From Verrucomicrobiales bacterium (lineage in GTDB: Bacteria > Verrucomicrobiota > Verrucomicrobiia > Limisphaerales > UBA11320): a stretch of DNA of 64,000 nucleotides. Numbering within the stretch: the stretch's first letter is position 1; each line of letters begins with the position of its first letter. Position numbers and translations under genes: made by a program. The notes under the pieces were generated by a model, which saw only the letters and a list, made by a program, of their open reading frames with translations, was not told where the DNA came from and ran no database searches. Of the stretch, positions 45,104 to 53,888 are shown piece by piece. The DNA lies in NCBI GenBank assembly GCA_016793885.1, contig JAEUHE010000025.1, forward strand, positions 30,409-94,408, read 5' to 3'.

Positions 45104-46129
45104 CTATCTGGCTCGCGGGTGAGCGCGCTCGTAGGCCTTTTTCAAACGATCAGTGGTCACATGAGTGTAGACCTGCGTGGTCGCTAGATGCGCGTGCCCC
45201 AACAACTCCTGCACGCTGCGGAGATCGGCCCCGTGATCCAACAAGTGGGTCGCGTAGCTGTGTCGAAGCTTATGCGGCGTGAGCCTCGGATCGAGTCCAA
45301 CGGCCTGCAGGTGCCGCTTCAAACGCAGCTGGATCATCCGCGCTGAGATGGGAGCACTGCGATCGGGGTGAGCCAGAAAAGTGGCCGGCTGCTGCGCAGC
45401 CGCAGCGGGAAGCCGATCCCGATAGCCCCGGATGGCAGCCAAGGCCGCCTTGCCGATCGGCAGCAGTCTTTCCTTGCGCCCTTTGCCACGAACTCGAATT
45501 ACCTGCTCCCCCCAGTCAATGTCCTCCATGCGTAAACCCGCAAGTTCGCTCACTCGCAGCCCGCAGGAGTAAATCGTTTCCAGAATGGCGGTGTCGCGGA
45601 GAAAGTCGGTCTCGCGAGTTCGGCCGTCGGCCTTCTCTCGAATCGCCTCCCAAGCCTTGGCTGGGGCATGTAGCAGGTCGAGCATCTGCTGAACCGTGAG
45701 GAAACGTGGCAGCCGTTTGGGGGACTTGGGTAGCTGCACCAGCCTCACGGGAGAAGAGTCAAGCAACCCTCGACGCACCATGAACCGGTAGAACCCACGC
45801 AGTGCGGAGAACCGCAGCCGAATGGCAGCCTGCCCCAGTCCGCGGCGTCCCAACGCCCGCAGATAGGCCCGAAAATCGTCTCGCTTCAGCTCAAGCCAAG
45901 CCGGATATCCAGACCGCTCCTGACGACTCCATCCCGCAAAGTCAGCCAACGCCTGCCGATAGTTTCGTTGGGTGTATTCCGACGCGCCTCGGTCGGCGGC
46001 AAGATGCTGGAGAAAAGCCAAAACACGGCCGTCAGTGAGGGACTCGGTATCCTGCGGAAGCTCAGACGGAGGAGCATCTCCCTCCCCCCAGCTGCCAAGG
46101 TCGGTGAACTCTCCACAACACCCAAACAC
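45104..46129 (-). CDS. XerC/XerD-type tyrosine recombinase
   Basis: A 341-residue site-specific recombinase. The SAM-like core-binding domain (about residues 35-120) precedes the catalytic domain, which contains GLRVSELAGLR (Arg), GKGRKERLLP (Lys), HKLRHSYATHLL (His and Arg), LGHAHLATTQ (His) and nucleophile Tyr321 in VYTHV. The length and lack of nearby integration signs favour a chromosomal Xer protein over a phage integrase. The start is GTG at 46129, 3 nt after the topoisomerase stop, implying coupled translation. No other Xer homologue is in the window to tell XerC from XerD. Confidence 0.9.
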   Translation of the reverse strand: MFGCCGEFTDLGSWGEGDAPPSELPQDTESLTDGRVLAFLQHLAADRGASEYTQRNYRQALADFAGWSRQERSGYPAWLELKRDDFRAYLRALGRRGLGQAAIRLRFSALRGFYRFMVRRGLLDSSPVRLVQLPKSPKRLPRFLTVQQMLDLLHAPAKAWEAIREKADGRTRETDFLRDTAILETIYSCGLRVSELAGLRMEDIDWGEQVIRVRGKGRKERLLPIGKAALAAIRGYRDRLPAAAAQQPATFLAHPDRSAPISARMIQLRLKRHLQAVGLDPRLTPHKLRHSYATHLLDHGADLRSVQELLGHAHLATTQVYTHVTTDRLKKAYERAHPRAR

Positions 46130-46132
46130 CGC

Positions 46133-48964
46133 CTATTCCTCCCTTTCGGGGAACTCAAAGCCAACCTTGGTCTTCCCCTGAAGCACCAGAAATGCCGCGA
46201 ATGGTCGACCCGTTTTAGTTGAGATAAACTTGGGAAGCAGATCCGTCTTCTGTTCGGTCAAAAGCTTGCTGAGCTGGGCCGGTTCCACGGGCTGTTCCAG
46301 AATCACCTTACCCACTTTGAATTTGCAGGGTTTAACCTCCGCCTGACTCTTTTCACAGAGGTACGTCTCAGGCCCTTCGAAGACCTGGCCTCCGCAAGCG
46401 GGACACTTGCCCAGCGAGGTCTTGCCGGTGAAGTCCAGCTTCGGAGCGGGTGCTTGCGCCTCACCCGATTTGGACGGCCCTTTCTTGCCCGCCTTACTCT
46501 CCCGAGGAGGGAACTCAAAGCTGACCTTCTTATCCTTGCCAATGGCCATGAAGGCCTTGAAGGGACGATTGTTCTTCTTGGAAATAAAATTTGTGAGCAG
46601 GTCGGTCTTGCCCGTGGCCAAGAGTTTGGTCATCTGAGCTCGATCGATCGGCTGCTGAAGAATAATCATCGCAGCCCGGAAGTCACAGGTCTTGGCCGGC
46701 CCGACGGATTTCTCGCACACATAGTTCATGACGTGCTCGAAAACCCGCCCGCCGCACTTCGGACAGGACCCCAACGACTCCTTGCCGGTAAAGTCAACCT
46801 CGGCAACCCCACCCTCCGCGTCAGCCCGATCCTGGCCAAAATCAAACTCCGGCTTGAGCTCGGCGCTGAGTCGAATCATCCCCGCAAACGGGCGCCCCAG
46901 CTTGCTCCGAAAGCCTTGCAAGGGGCCTACTACTTTCTTGGAGATAAGCTCCTCGACCTCCGAGACCTCGAACTGACGACCGGAGACGGTCTTCCACAGC
47001 GAGAAATCGCAGGAAGTGTTCGTGCACTGGAACTTCTTATAGTTTTCTTTGATCACCGAGCCGCACTTCGGACACGGTGTCTTCAGCGTCGCAAAATCCC
47101 CTGGGACCGTGTCGCTCTCATACTTCTTGGCTTTGAAGACAATATACCGAGTCATCTCGGCAATCTTCTCCATGAAATCGGCGCGCTTGAGCTGCCCTCG
47201 CTGGATCTCGCGAAGCTGATGCTCCCAATCCCCCGTCAATTCAGGCGAGCAAAGCTCATCCACCTTCAATCCCCGGAGAAGAGTGATCAAGGAAAAGGCC
47301 TTGGGAGAGGGGACCAGCTCCTTGCCCTGCCGATGCAGATACTGCTCGCTGATCAACCCTTCGATCACCGAGGCGCGCGTGGCCGGAGTCCCCAAACCTT
47401 TTTCCGCCATCGCTTCCCGCAACTCCTCATCCTCAACCAACTTGCCGGCGTTCTCCATCGCCGAAAGCAAGGTCGCTTCGCTGAACCGAGCCGGGGGCTT
47501 GGTTTGATGGGCCACCACGTCCAGCTGCCGCGTGTCGACCCGCTCGCCCGCCACCACCGGCATCAGGGTCGGAGTATCGTCTTCCGTTGCTTCGCGACCG
47601 TAAATTGCCAGCCAGCCTGGATTGACCAATACCTTGCCCTCGCTCTTGAAGGGCTCCCCTTGCACCCGTGTGATGCGGGTCGTGATGAGAAATTCAGCAG
47701 CGGGATAGAAAACCGCCAAAAAGCGCTTGGTAACCAGCTCGTAGATCTTTTGCTCTGGCTCGCTCAAGTTCTTCGGCGTCTGCAGCGTGGGAATGATGGC
47801 GAAATGGTCCGAGATCTTGGCGTTGTTGAAGATGCGCTTGTTGGGCTTAACCCAGTCCTGCTGCAAGATCTTGGCCGCAAAGGGGCCATAGGGCGTATCC
47901 TGCAAGACCCCCAGGGTTTCCCGAACCGTGGGCAGGTAATCTTCAGGCAGCGCTCGAGAATCAGTTCTCGGGTAGGTCAACACCTTGTGCTTTTCGTAGA
48001 GTGCCTGAGCAATGCCCAGGGTGTTCTTCGCAGAGAAACCAAACTTGCTGTTGGCTTCACGCTGGAGGGTGGTCAGATCGAACAGAGCCGGGGAAATCTG
48101 CGTCGTCGGCTTGCTCTCCTCGGTAACAATGCCCGGCTGCCCTAAACACTTAAGGCGAATCGCCTCCGCTTTGTTCTTATCCCACAGTCGCTCCGAACGC
48201 AGCTCGCTGGTCTCGTTTTCCTTGGTCTTTTCCCGAACAAAAGCCTCGTCAAACCACCGGCCGACATACTCCCCCGCCGCCGCACCAAAGGTCGCGTGAA
48301 GCTCCCAGTAGTCCTTGGAGATAAACTTCTTAATCTTCTCCTCACGCTCCACCACGATCGTAAGAGTCGGGGTCTGAACCCGCCCGACGGTGGTGAGGTA
48401 AAAGCCCCCGCTCTTGGAGTTAAACGCGGTCATTGCCCGCGTACCGTTAATTCCCACCAACCAGTCCGCCTCGGATCGGCATACCGCAGCGTCGGCGAGC
48501 GGCACCATCTCCCCGTCAGATCGTAGCCGGCCAAACCCGTCGCGAATCGCCGCGGGAGTCATGGATTGAAGCCACAATCGCTGAATCGGTTGCTTGGCCC
48601 CCGTGTACTGGATGATGTAACGGAAGATTAACTCACCCTCCCGGCCGGCGTCGCAAGCGTTGATCAAGGCATCGATGTCCTTGCGCTTGATAAGCTTAGC
48701 CAGAACTTTTAACCGAGATTCGCTCCGCTCAATGGGACGGAGCGAGAAGCGCGGCGGGATGAATGGCAAGTTGGCGAAGCTCCATTTGCCTTTCTTGACC
48801 TCGGAGCCTTCCGGAGGACAAAGCTCCAACAGGTGGCCGACTGCTGATGAGAGGACGTATTGGTCACTCTCAAAGTAGTCAGACTCCTTCTTGAAGCCCC
48901 CGATGGCCTTCGCGATGTCGGCAGCCACGGAGGGTTTTTCTGCAATGATAAGAGCTTTGCCCAT
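46133..48964 (-). CDS. topB: Type IA DNA topoisomerase III with three C-terminal zinc-finger cassettes
   Basis: A 943-residue topoisomerase. The Toprim domain has ALIIAEKPSVA (Glu) and NACDAGREGELIF (acidic triad). The active-site Tyr331 is in LTYPRTDSRAL, and LTTVGRVQTPTL is typical of TopB. The final 330 residues hold three cassettes. Each has a CPxCG zinc finger (CPKCGSVIKEN, CPKCGGRVFEH, CPACGGQVFEG) followed by a Toprim_Crpt-type repeat ending near GRPFAG, NRPFKAF or GRPFAAF. E. coli TopB is about 650 residues and lacks these repeats. It relaxes and decatenates DNA, and the xerC/D-type gene 3 nt downstream fits a joint role in chromosome unlinking. Confidence 0.92.
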   Translation of the reverse strand: MGKALIIAEKPSVAADIAKAIGGFKKESDYFESDQYVLSSAVGHLLELCPPEGSEVKKGKWSFANLPFIPPRFSLRPIERSESRLKVLAKLIKRKDIDALINACDAGREGELIFRYIIQYTGAKQPIQRLWLQSMTPAAIRDGFGRLRSDGEMVPLADAAVCRSEADWLVGINGTRAMTAFNSKSGGFYLTTVGRVQTPTLTIVVEREEKIKKFISKDYWELHATFGAAAGEYVGRWFDEAFVREKTKENETSELRSERLWDKNKAEAIRLKCLGQPGIVTEESKPTTQISPALFDLTTLQREANSKFGFSAKNTLGIAQALYEKHKVLTYPRTDSRALPEDYLPTVRETLGVLQDTPYGPFAAKILQQDWVKPNKRIFNNAKISDHFAIIPTLQTPKNLSEPEQKIYELVTKRFLAVFYPAAEFLITTRITRVQGEPFKSEGKVLVNPGWLAIYGREATEDDTPTLMPVVAGERVDTRQLDVVAHQTKPPARFSEATLLSAMENAGKLVEDEELREAMAEKGLGTPATRASVIEGLISEQYLHRQGKELVPSPKAFSLITLLRGLKVDELCSPELTGDWEHQLREIQRGQLKRADFMEKIAEMTRYIVFKAKKYESDTVPGDFATLKTPCPKCGSVIKENYKKFQCTNTSCDFSLWKTVSGRQFEVSEVEELISKKVVGPLQGFRSKLGRPFAGMIRLSAELKPEFDFGQDRADAEGGVAEVDFTGKESLGSCPKCGGRVFEHVMNYVCEKSVGPAKTCDFRAAMIILQQPIDRAQMTKLLATGKTDLLTNFISKKNNRPFKAFMAIGKDKKVSFEFPPRESKAGKKGPSKSGEAQAPAPKLDFTGKTSLGKCPACGGQVFEGPETYLCEKSQAEVKPCKFKVGKVILEQPVEPAQLSKLLTEQKTDLLPKFISTKTGRPFAAFLVLQGKTKVGFEFPEREE

Positions 48965-49222
48965 GACAAACGCCGGACTTTTAGGCGGTTAAAGTCAATC
49001 TGGCAACTGGTTGTTTTAGGAATGAATCGCGAGCAGAGCCGAAATCCTCACTCGGAGACGAGCTAAATTGGCCCACCCACCACGAACCGGTTCCCCTTCC
49101 CATTGAAGACACAACCACCTGATCATCAACAGGCCAAATCCAATCACCCCGTCCATTCAAGAGTCTCATTCTTTTCTATTGTGCCCGCAGCCATTTCCAA
49201 GGCAATTAATGAGCGGCATTTC

Positions 49223-50158
49223 ATGAAATATCGCCAACTTGGAAAAACAGGGTGGAAGGTTTCGGCGCTGGGGCTGGGGGCCTCCCCTCTCGGAGGAGCC
49301 TTCGGGAAAGTGGACGAGAAGGAAGGGATCAAAACCGTCCACACGGCGGTCGATCTTGGCATCAACTTCATTGATGTGGCTCCATTCTACGGTTCCACCC
49401 GCGCGGAGGCCATCCTCGGCAAGGCACTGAAGGAAGTGCCGCGGGAACGCTTCCTCCTGGCCACCAAGGTGGGTCGTTATGGGTCGTCCGTGGAAGATTT
49501 CGACTTCTCGGCCACTCGGGTCGTTCAGAGCGTGGATGAGAGTCTGCGGCGCCTGAAACTTTCACACATTGATCTGATCCAGTGCCATGACGTTGAATTC
49601 GCGCCCTGGTCCCAGCTGGTCGAGGAGACGATCCCCGCACTCGAGAAACTCAAGACCACCGGCAAGGTCCGCCATATCGGGGTGACGGGATTCCCCTTGC
49701 CCCTGCTTCGAAAACTGGCCGACCTCAAGACCGTGGACACCGTCCTATCCTACTGCCACTACTGCCTGACCGACACAACTTTGGTGCGCATCCTCACTCA
49801 TCTCAAAAACCGGAACGTGGGGGTGATCAACGCCTCCCCGTTCGCGATGGGCCTGCTGACACAAAAAGGCCCGCCGGCTTGGCACCCCGCTCCGGCCAAC
49901 TACCGGGATATCTGTGCGCTGGCGGTAGCGCACTGCACCCGGCGAAAGCGAGATCTCGCCAAGCTCGCACTCCAGTTTTCGGTCTCCAACCGCGACATCT
50001 CAACCACGCTGGTGGGCACCTCGAGCCCCAAAAATCTGAAGAACGCGGCCAAGTGGGTGAACGATCCCGTCGAGGAAGATTTGCTGGCCGAGGTGCAATC
50101 GTTGCTGAAACCCATCTTGAACCGCCCCTGGGAAGGTGGGTCGGAAAAGAACTCGTGA
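49223..50158 (+). CDS. Aldo/keto reductase, L-galactose-dehydrogenase-like
   Basis: A 311-residue NAD(P)-dependent oxidoreductase with catalytic tetrad Asp51, Tyr56, Lys82 and His122 (NFIDVAPFYG, TKVGRYG, CHDVEF). The segments FDFSATRVVQSVDESLRRL, LSYCHYCLTDTTL and SPFAMGLLTQKGPPAWHP closely resemble plant L-galactose 1-dehydrogenase and related L-fucose or D-threo-aldose dehydrogenases, as recalled rather than searched. It probably oxidises a free aldose to the lactone. The ATG at 49223 was chosen over a longer frame. Its TGA overlaps the GTG of the following glycosyltransferase gene. Confidence 0.85.
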   Translation: MKYRQLGKTGWKVSALGLGASPLGGAFGKVDEKEGIKTVHTAVDLGINFIDVAPFYGSTRAEAILGKALKEVPRERFLLATKVGRYGSSVEDFDFSATRVVQSVDESLRRLKLSHIDLIQCHDVEFAPWSQLVEETIPALEKLKTTGKVRHIGVTGFPLPLLRKLADLKTVDTVLSYCHYCLTDTTLVRILTHLKNRNVGVINASPFAMGLLTQKGPPAWHPAPANYRDICALAVAHCTRRKRDLAKLALQFSVSNRDISTTLVGTSSPKNLKNAAKWVNDPVEEDLLAEVQSLLKPILNRPWEGGSEKNS

Positions 50159-50886
50159 AGCCTGAAGCCTTACAAGCCGACCTCTCGGTGATCGTCCCCG
50201 TTTTCAATGAGGCCGATAACGTTGTCCCCCTGGCCACCGAGATCTTAATGGTGCTCGCCAAGCAACCCACGCCGTTCGTATTGGTGTTCGTAGATGATGC
50301 CAGCACGGACTCCACCTGGAACCAAATCGCCGAAGCGCAAAAGATGGACTCCCGAATCCGAGGCCTCCGTCATGCCCGCAACGCAGGACAGAGCGCGGCA
50401 CTTTGGACGGGCATCCGCGAATCCAGGAGCCCTTTGCTAGCCACCATGGATGGCGATCGCCAGAACGATCCGGCCGACTTCCTGACGATGTTGGAAGAGT
50501 TGTCCAAGGTAGACTTCGTATCGGGACGCCGGGCCAAACGGGAGGATGGATGGCTGCGACGGGTCTCCTCCCGAATTGCACGGGCTGCGAGGCGAACGGT
50601 GTTGGGCGTCGATTTTGCCGACACGGGCTGCGCGATGAGAGTCTTCAAGAGGGAGGTGCTGGAAGGCATCTTCGGGTTCAACGGGCTGCACCGCTTTCTG
50701 CCTGTCCTGGTGCATGGAGGGGGATTCAAGACCCTCGAGGTTCCAGTCAATCATCGCCCCCGAGTAGCAGGCGTTTCCAAATACGGAGTCTGGAACCGGC
50801 TGGGCCGCGGAATCGTGGACCTCTTCGCTATCCGCTGGTATCAACGAAGAAGACTGGCTCCACAGCCGCGATTGGACCGCCTCTAG
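50155..50886 (+). CDS. GT2 family glycosyltransferase, dolichol-phosphate mannosyltransferase-like
   Basis: A 243-residue GT-A enzyme. SVIVPVFNEADN, VFVDDASTDST and LATMDGDRQNDPADF (the DxD region) define the polyprenyl-phosphate glycosyltransferase branch (DPM1/ArnC-like). RRAKREDGWLRR and VNHRPRVAGVSKYG, the family's C-terminal motif, follow. No long C-terminal membrane domain is present, so it should be a peripheral membrane enzyme charging a lipid carrier with sugar. The start is GTG at 50155, overlapping the reductase stop by 4 nt. The stop TAG lies inside an inverted repeat element. Confidence 0.87.
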   Translation: MKPEALQADLSVIVPVFNEADNVVPLATEILMVLAKQPTPFVLVFVDDASTDSTWNQIAEAQKMDSRIRGLRHARNAGQSAALWTGIRESRSPLLATMDGDRQNDPADFLTMLEELSKVDFVSGRRAKREDGWLRRVSSRIARAARRTVLGVDFADTGCAMRVFKREVLEGIFGFNGLHRFLPVLVHGGGFKTLEVPVNHRPRVAGVSKYGVWNRLGRGIVDLFAIRWYQRRRLAPQPRLDRL

Positions 50887-50982
50887 CAGCCTGTCGGACT
50901 TGTCCCGACCGGACGTAAGTCCGGCTGTGGAGCTCGGGTGGGCACCCCGCAGAACGACATTCTAAGTCCGACGGCCTGCTAG
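50883..50982. repeat. Inverted repeat element forming both convergent gene ends
   Basis: CTAGCAGCCTGTCGGACTT (from 50883) pairs with AAGTCCGACGGCCTGCTAG (to 50982), an imperfect arm of about 19 bp. A perfect inner hairpin, CCGGAC-GTAA-GTCCGG, lies at 50909-50924. The outer CTAG supplies the stop codon of the glycosyltransferase (50884-50886) and, inverted, that of the histidine kinase (50979-50981). A 12-mer from the left arm (50888-50899) recurs inverted at 63683-63694. It may also act as a bidirectional terminator. Confidence 0.7.
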
Positions 50983-53882
50983 TAAGAGGTAAATCGCGAA
51001 CGGCTGGGACGAATCCATTTCCGAACGGCTGCGTGTAACTCCTCCGCGCTTACCGGTTTGGTCACGTAGTCATCCATGCCCGCTTCCAAACATCGGTCGC
51101 GATCCCCTTGAACGGCATTCGCAGTGAGCGCCACGATCGGCAGCCGGCCCTGGTCCGACGCCGGAAGAAAACCCTGGGACTCGAGCCGGCGAAGCTCGCG
51201 AGTCGCCTCGAATCCATCCATCTCAGGCATTTGGCAATCCATGAGAACTAAATCAAACACCTCGATCTGAGCATGGTCAACCGCCTCCTTGCCGTTGACG
51301 GCGGCGACGATACGACAGCCCATTTTCTCCAACAAACGCCGAGCGAGCTTGAGGTTCACGTCGTTGTCCTCAACGAGTAGGATTTTAGCATCCAGTCGCT
51401 CCAACTTGGAAGACCTCGTGCCACTGACGTCAGCGGGAGGAGCCGCCGAGGACTGAGCTTCCGATGTCGGGGTGACCGGCCGGACCAGGTCGGAAGCCGG
51501 CAGGAGAGGCTCCGTCCGCGCAGGCGCAGCCGGGATCTGCGGCTGACTCGGCGACCTATCCGCCACCTCGGCGAGCAAACGACTTCGCTGCTCCAGCCCC
51601 TTGCGCAACGCCTCCACCAACGCCTGTTGGCGGACTAACGGCTTTAACAGGGAACCGGCAAACCCCCGGCTGGAGAAGACCGAGGTATCGCCGCGCTGGT
51701 TGCCGGTGACCAAAAGAATCAACCCCGTGCCACTGATGCTACCCTCCCGTCGCACCTCCTGGGCAAACTGCATGCCATCCCGCTCCCCAAGGGTCATTTC
51801 CACGAAGACAACATCAAACGGATCCCCAAATGCCTGAGCCGTGCGCAGAGTGGACAACGCATCGCTGAAACGATCCACGCACTCACACTCGATGCCCCAG
51901 CGTACGAACTGCCGGTGGAGCACCTTGCGATTGATCAAGGCGCGGTCCAAAATCAAAATTCGCTTGCGACCAGGCCCGACCGAAGGCTCGGAAACCCTCA
52001 GCAGATCGAGTCGCGGGCTGTCAACCGGGAGAGTCACGGAGAAGGTGGAGCCTTTCCCAACCTCACTTTCCACTTCGATCGTCCCCCCCATGCATTCAAC
52101 GAGTAAGCGGCAGATCGCCAGCCCCAGGCCAGTTCCTCCAAACTTGCGGGTGGTGGAGGAGTCCATCTGTTGGAACTTGCGGAAGAGCAATCGCTGCTTG
52201 GCGGGATCAATCCCGATGCCCGTGTCCGAGATGCTGAACTTCACGGAATAGGCCTCCCGAGACTCCGCTGTTGGCACCCTCAAGAAACTCACCTCGACGA
52301 ACACATGCCCCTGCTCCGTGAACTTGAGCGCGTTGCCGATCAGGTTAAGCAAAATCTGACGCACGCGCATCGGATCGCCCAGGCACTCCCGAGGCAGCGC
52401 CGGATCGCAATAGAGCGCGAGCTCAATTCGCTTCTCCTCAGACTTGGCCGAAAGAAGGGAGCAGACCTCCTCGACGATCTGTCCAAAATCGATCGGGATA
52501 CGCTCCAGCTGGAGATGGCCGGCCTCGATCTTGGAGAAATCCAAGATGTCGTTGATCAGGGCAAGCAGGCTTTCGCCGGAACTCCGAATCGTCTGAACGA
52601 AGTCCAGCTGCTCCTCATCCAACCGAGTGCTCAGGAGGATATTCGCAAAGCCCAGCACCGCGTTCATCGGAGTGCGAATCTCATGGCTCATGGTCGCCAG
52701 GAAGTCGCTCTTGGCGGCATTGGCGGCCTCCGCTGCCTCGCGCGCCATTTGCGAGACTCTTTGGGCGGCCTTGCGCTCCGTAATCTCCAACTGCAATTCG
52801 CGGGTACGCTCCTGCACACGAACATCCAGCTCATCATGTGCCCGTCTCAAGGCCTCCTCCGCCAGCCGACGCTCGGTCACATCCCGAACAAACGCGCAAC
52901 AGTAGGCCTGCCCCTGGTATTCCAAGTAGTTGATGGTCGTGTTGGCAGGAAACTCGGTACCGTCGGAGCGCCGGCAGCGACAATCCAAGGTGAATGTGTC
53001 CGCGCCAGGCAGCCCGGCCCAGAAGTCTTTCCAGGAGTCCTGGTCGAAGGCTGGGAAAACTCGCGTCACCCGCAGCGCCGGCAAGCGATCTCGGGTGCAG
53101 CCCAACAACTTCAGCGCCCCCTCGTTCGCATAGAAGAAACTCCCATCCCGAGTGATCCAGAAGGTCGGATCCCCTGCATTGTCGATATAAAAGCGGGTGA
53201 ACTCCAGCGCCTCCTCGGTCTGCAGCCGCTCGCTCAGAACCTTGTGAAGGCTGACAATCTCCCGGGCCGCAAACCTCGAAGATTGCTCCTGCAGTCCTTC
53301 CTCCTGGCGATCGATCAGCCGTCGACTCAGGCGACGGATCGGACGCAAGATGAAGATGTCCAGCGACGCCAAGATCACGACGGAGAGAATCAACAGACTG
53401 AGAAACACCAGCAGTCGCATGCGCAGCACATGCGAGTCGATCGGCTGCTGGCGGCGGGCGATGTCCCATTGCACCGTCATGTTGCCGAATTTCTCGCCCT
53501 CATGAACGAGTTGGTCCGAGAAGGACCGAATCTCGGCGTTGGTAATGCTGCGACTCCAACTCACCAGCTCTCGACCCCGAGAATCCGCAATGGCGAACGA
53601 GACGATGTCAGCATCATGGGTGACAATCGTCTCAATCACCCCCTTGAGCACCTCGCGATCACGCGCGATCACGGCATCCATCGAGGCCGCCGAGAGGGTC
53701 GAGAAAACTCGCTGGGTCTGAAGAACGAGATCGTTGTCCAGGTAGCGCTTTTCGAAGTGTCGCACCATCTCGCCCGTCAACACGCTCACCAGCAGAGTGG
53801 CCAAAGCCAAGGCCAAGCCGATCTGCTGCCAGAGCGGCCAGTTCCTGCCGTGCGGGGCCGGTGATGGCGAAGGTTTGGACAC
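50979..53882 (-). CDS. Membrane hybrid sensor histidine kinase with pseudo-receiver and receiver
   Basis: A 967-residue hybrid kinase starting at GTG. Transmembrane helices at about 19-39 and 155-178 bracket a 115-residue periplasmic domain, followed by a HAMP-like RPIRRLSRRL. A PAS domain spans about 235-345, and then a coiled-coil leads to HisKA (SHEIRTPMN, phospho-acceptor His400) and a HATPase with LIGNALKFTE, DTGIGI and GGTGLGLAI. The first receiver (about 645-755) has Glu695 (VEMTLGERDG) where the phospho-Asp should be and lacks the normal acid pair. The second (about 830-955) is canonical with Asp882 in LMDCQMPEMDG. A PhnD-type binding protein gene ends 6 bp upstream. Confidence 0.92.
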   Translation of the reverse strand: MSKPSPSPAPHGRNWPLWQQIGLALALATLLVSVLTGEMVRHFEKRYLDNDLVLQTQRVFSTLSAASMDAVIARDREVLKGVIETIVTHDADIVSFAIADSRGRELVSWSRSITNAEIRSFSDQLVHEGEKFGNMTVQWDIARRQQPIDSHVLRMRLLVFLSLLILSVVILASLDIFILRPIRRLSRRLIDRQEEGLQEQSSRFAAREIVSLHKVLSERLQTEEALEFTRFYIDNAGDPTFWITRDGSFFYANEGALKLLGCTRDRLPALRVTRVFPAFDQDSWKDFWAGLPGADTFTLDCRCRRSDGTEFPANTTINYLEYQGQAYCCAFVRDVTERRLAEEALRRAHDELDVRVQERTRELQLEITERKAAQRVSQMAREAAEAANAAKSDFLATMSHEIRTPMNAVLGFANILLSTRLDEEQLDFVQTIRSSGESLLALINDILDFSKIEAGHLQLERIPIDFGQIVEEVCSLLSAKSEEKRIELALYCDPALPRECLGDPMRVRQILLNLIGNALKFTEQGHVFVEVSFLRVPTAESREAYSVKFSISDTGIGIDPAKQRLLFRKFQQMDSSTTRKFGGTGLGLAICRLLVECMGGTIEVESEVGKGSTFSVTLPVDSPRLDLLRVSEPSVGPGRKRILILDRALINRKVLHRQFVRWGIECECVDRFSDALSTLRTAQAFGDPFDVVFVEMTLGERDGMQFAQEVRREGSISGTGLILLVTGNQRGDTSVFSSRGFAGSLLKPLVRQQALVEALRKGLEQRSRLLAEVADRSPSQPQIPAAPARTEPLLPASDLVRPVTPTSEAQSSAAPPADVSGTRSSKLERLDAKILLVEDNDVNLKLARRLLEKMGCRIVAAVNGKEAVDHAQIEVFDLVLMDCQMPEMDGFEATRELRRLESQGFLPASDQGRLPIVALTANAVQGDRDRCLEAGMDDYVTKPVSAEELHAAVRKWIRPSRSRFTSY

Positions 53883-53888
53883 CTGGGT

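Noticed and set aside
45104..46129. The tyrosine recombinase as a phage or island integrase
   Set aside because: No attachment repeats, tRNA or phage genes are nearby, and its length and position beside topB fit a chromosomal Xer protein.
52170..53864. A 564-codon plus-strand frame opposite the hybrid kinase
   Set aside because: The kinase has all expected motifs in the minus frame; the antisense peptide shows none.
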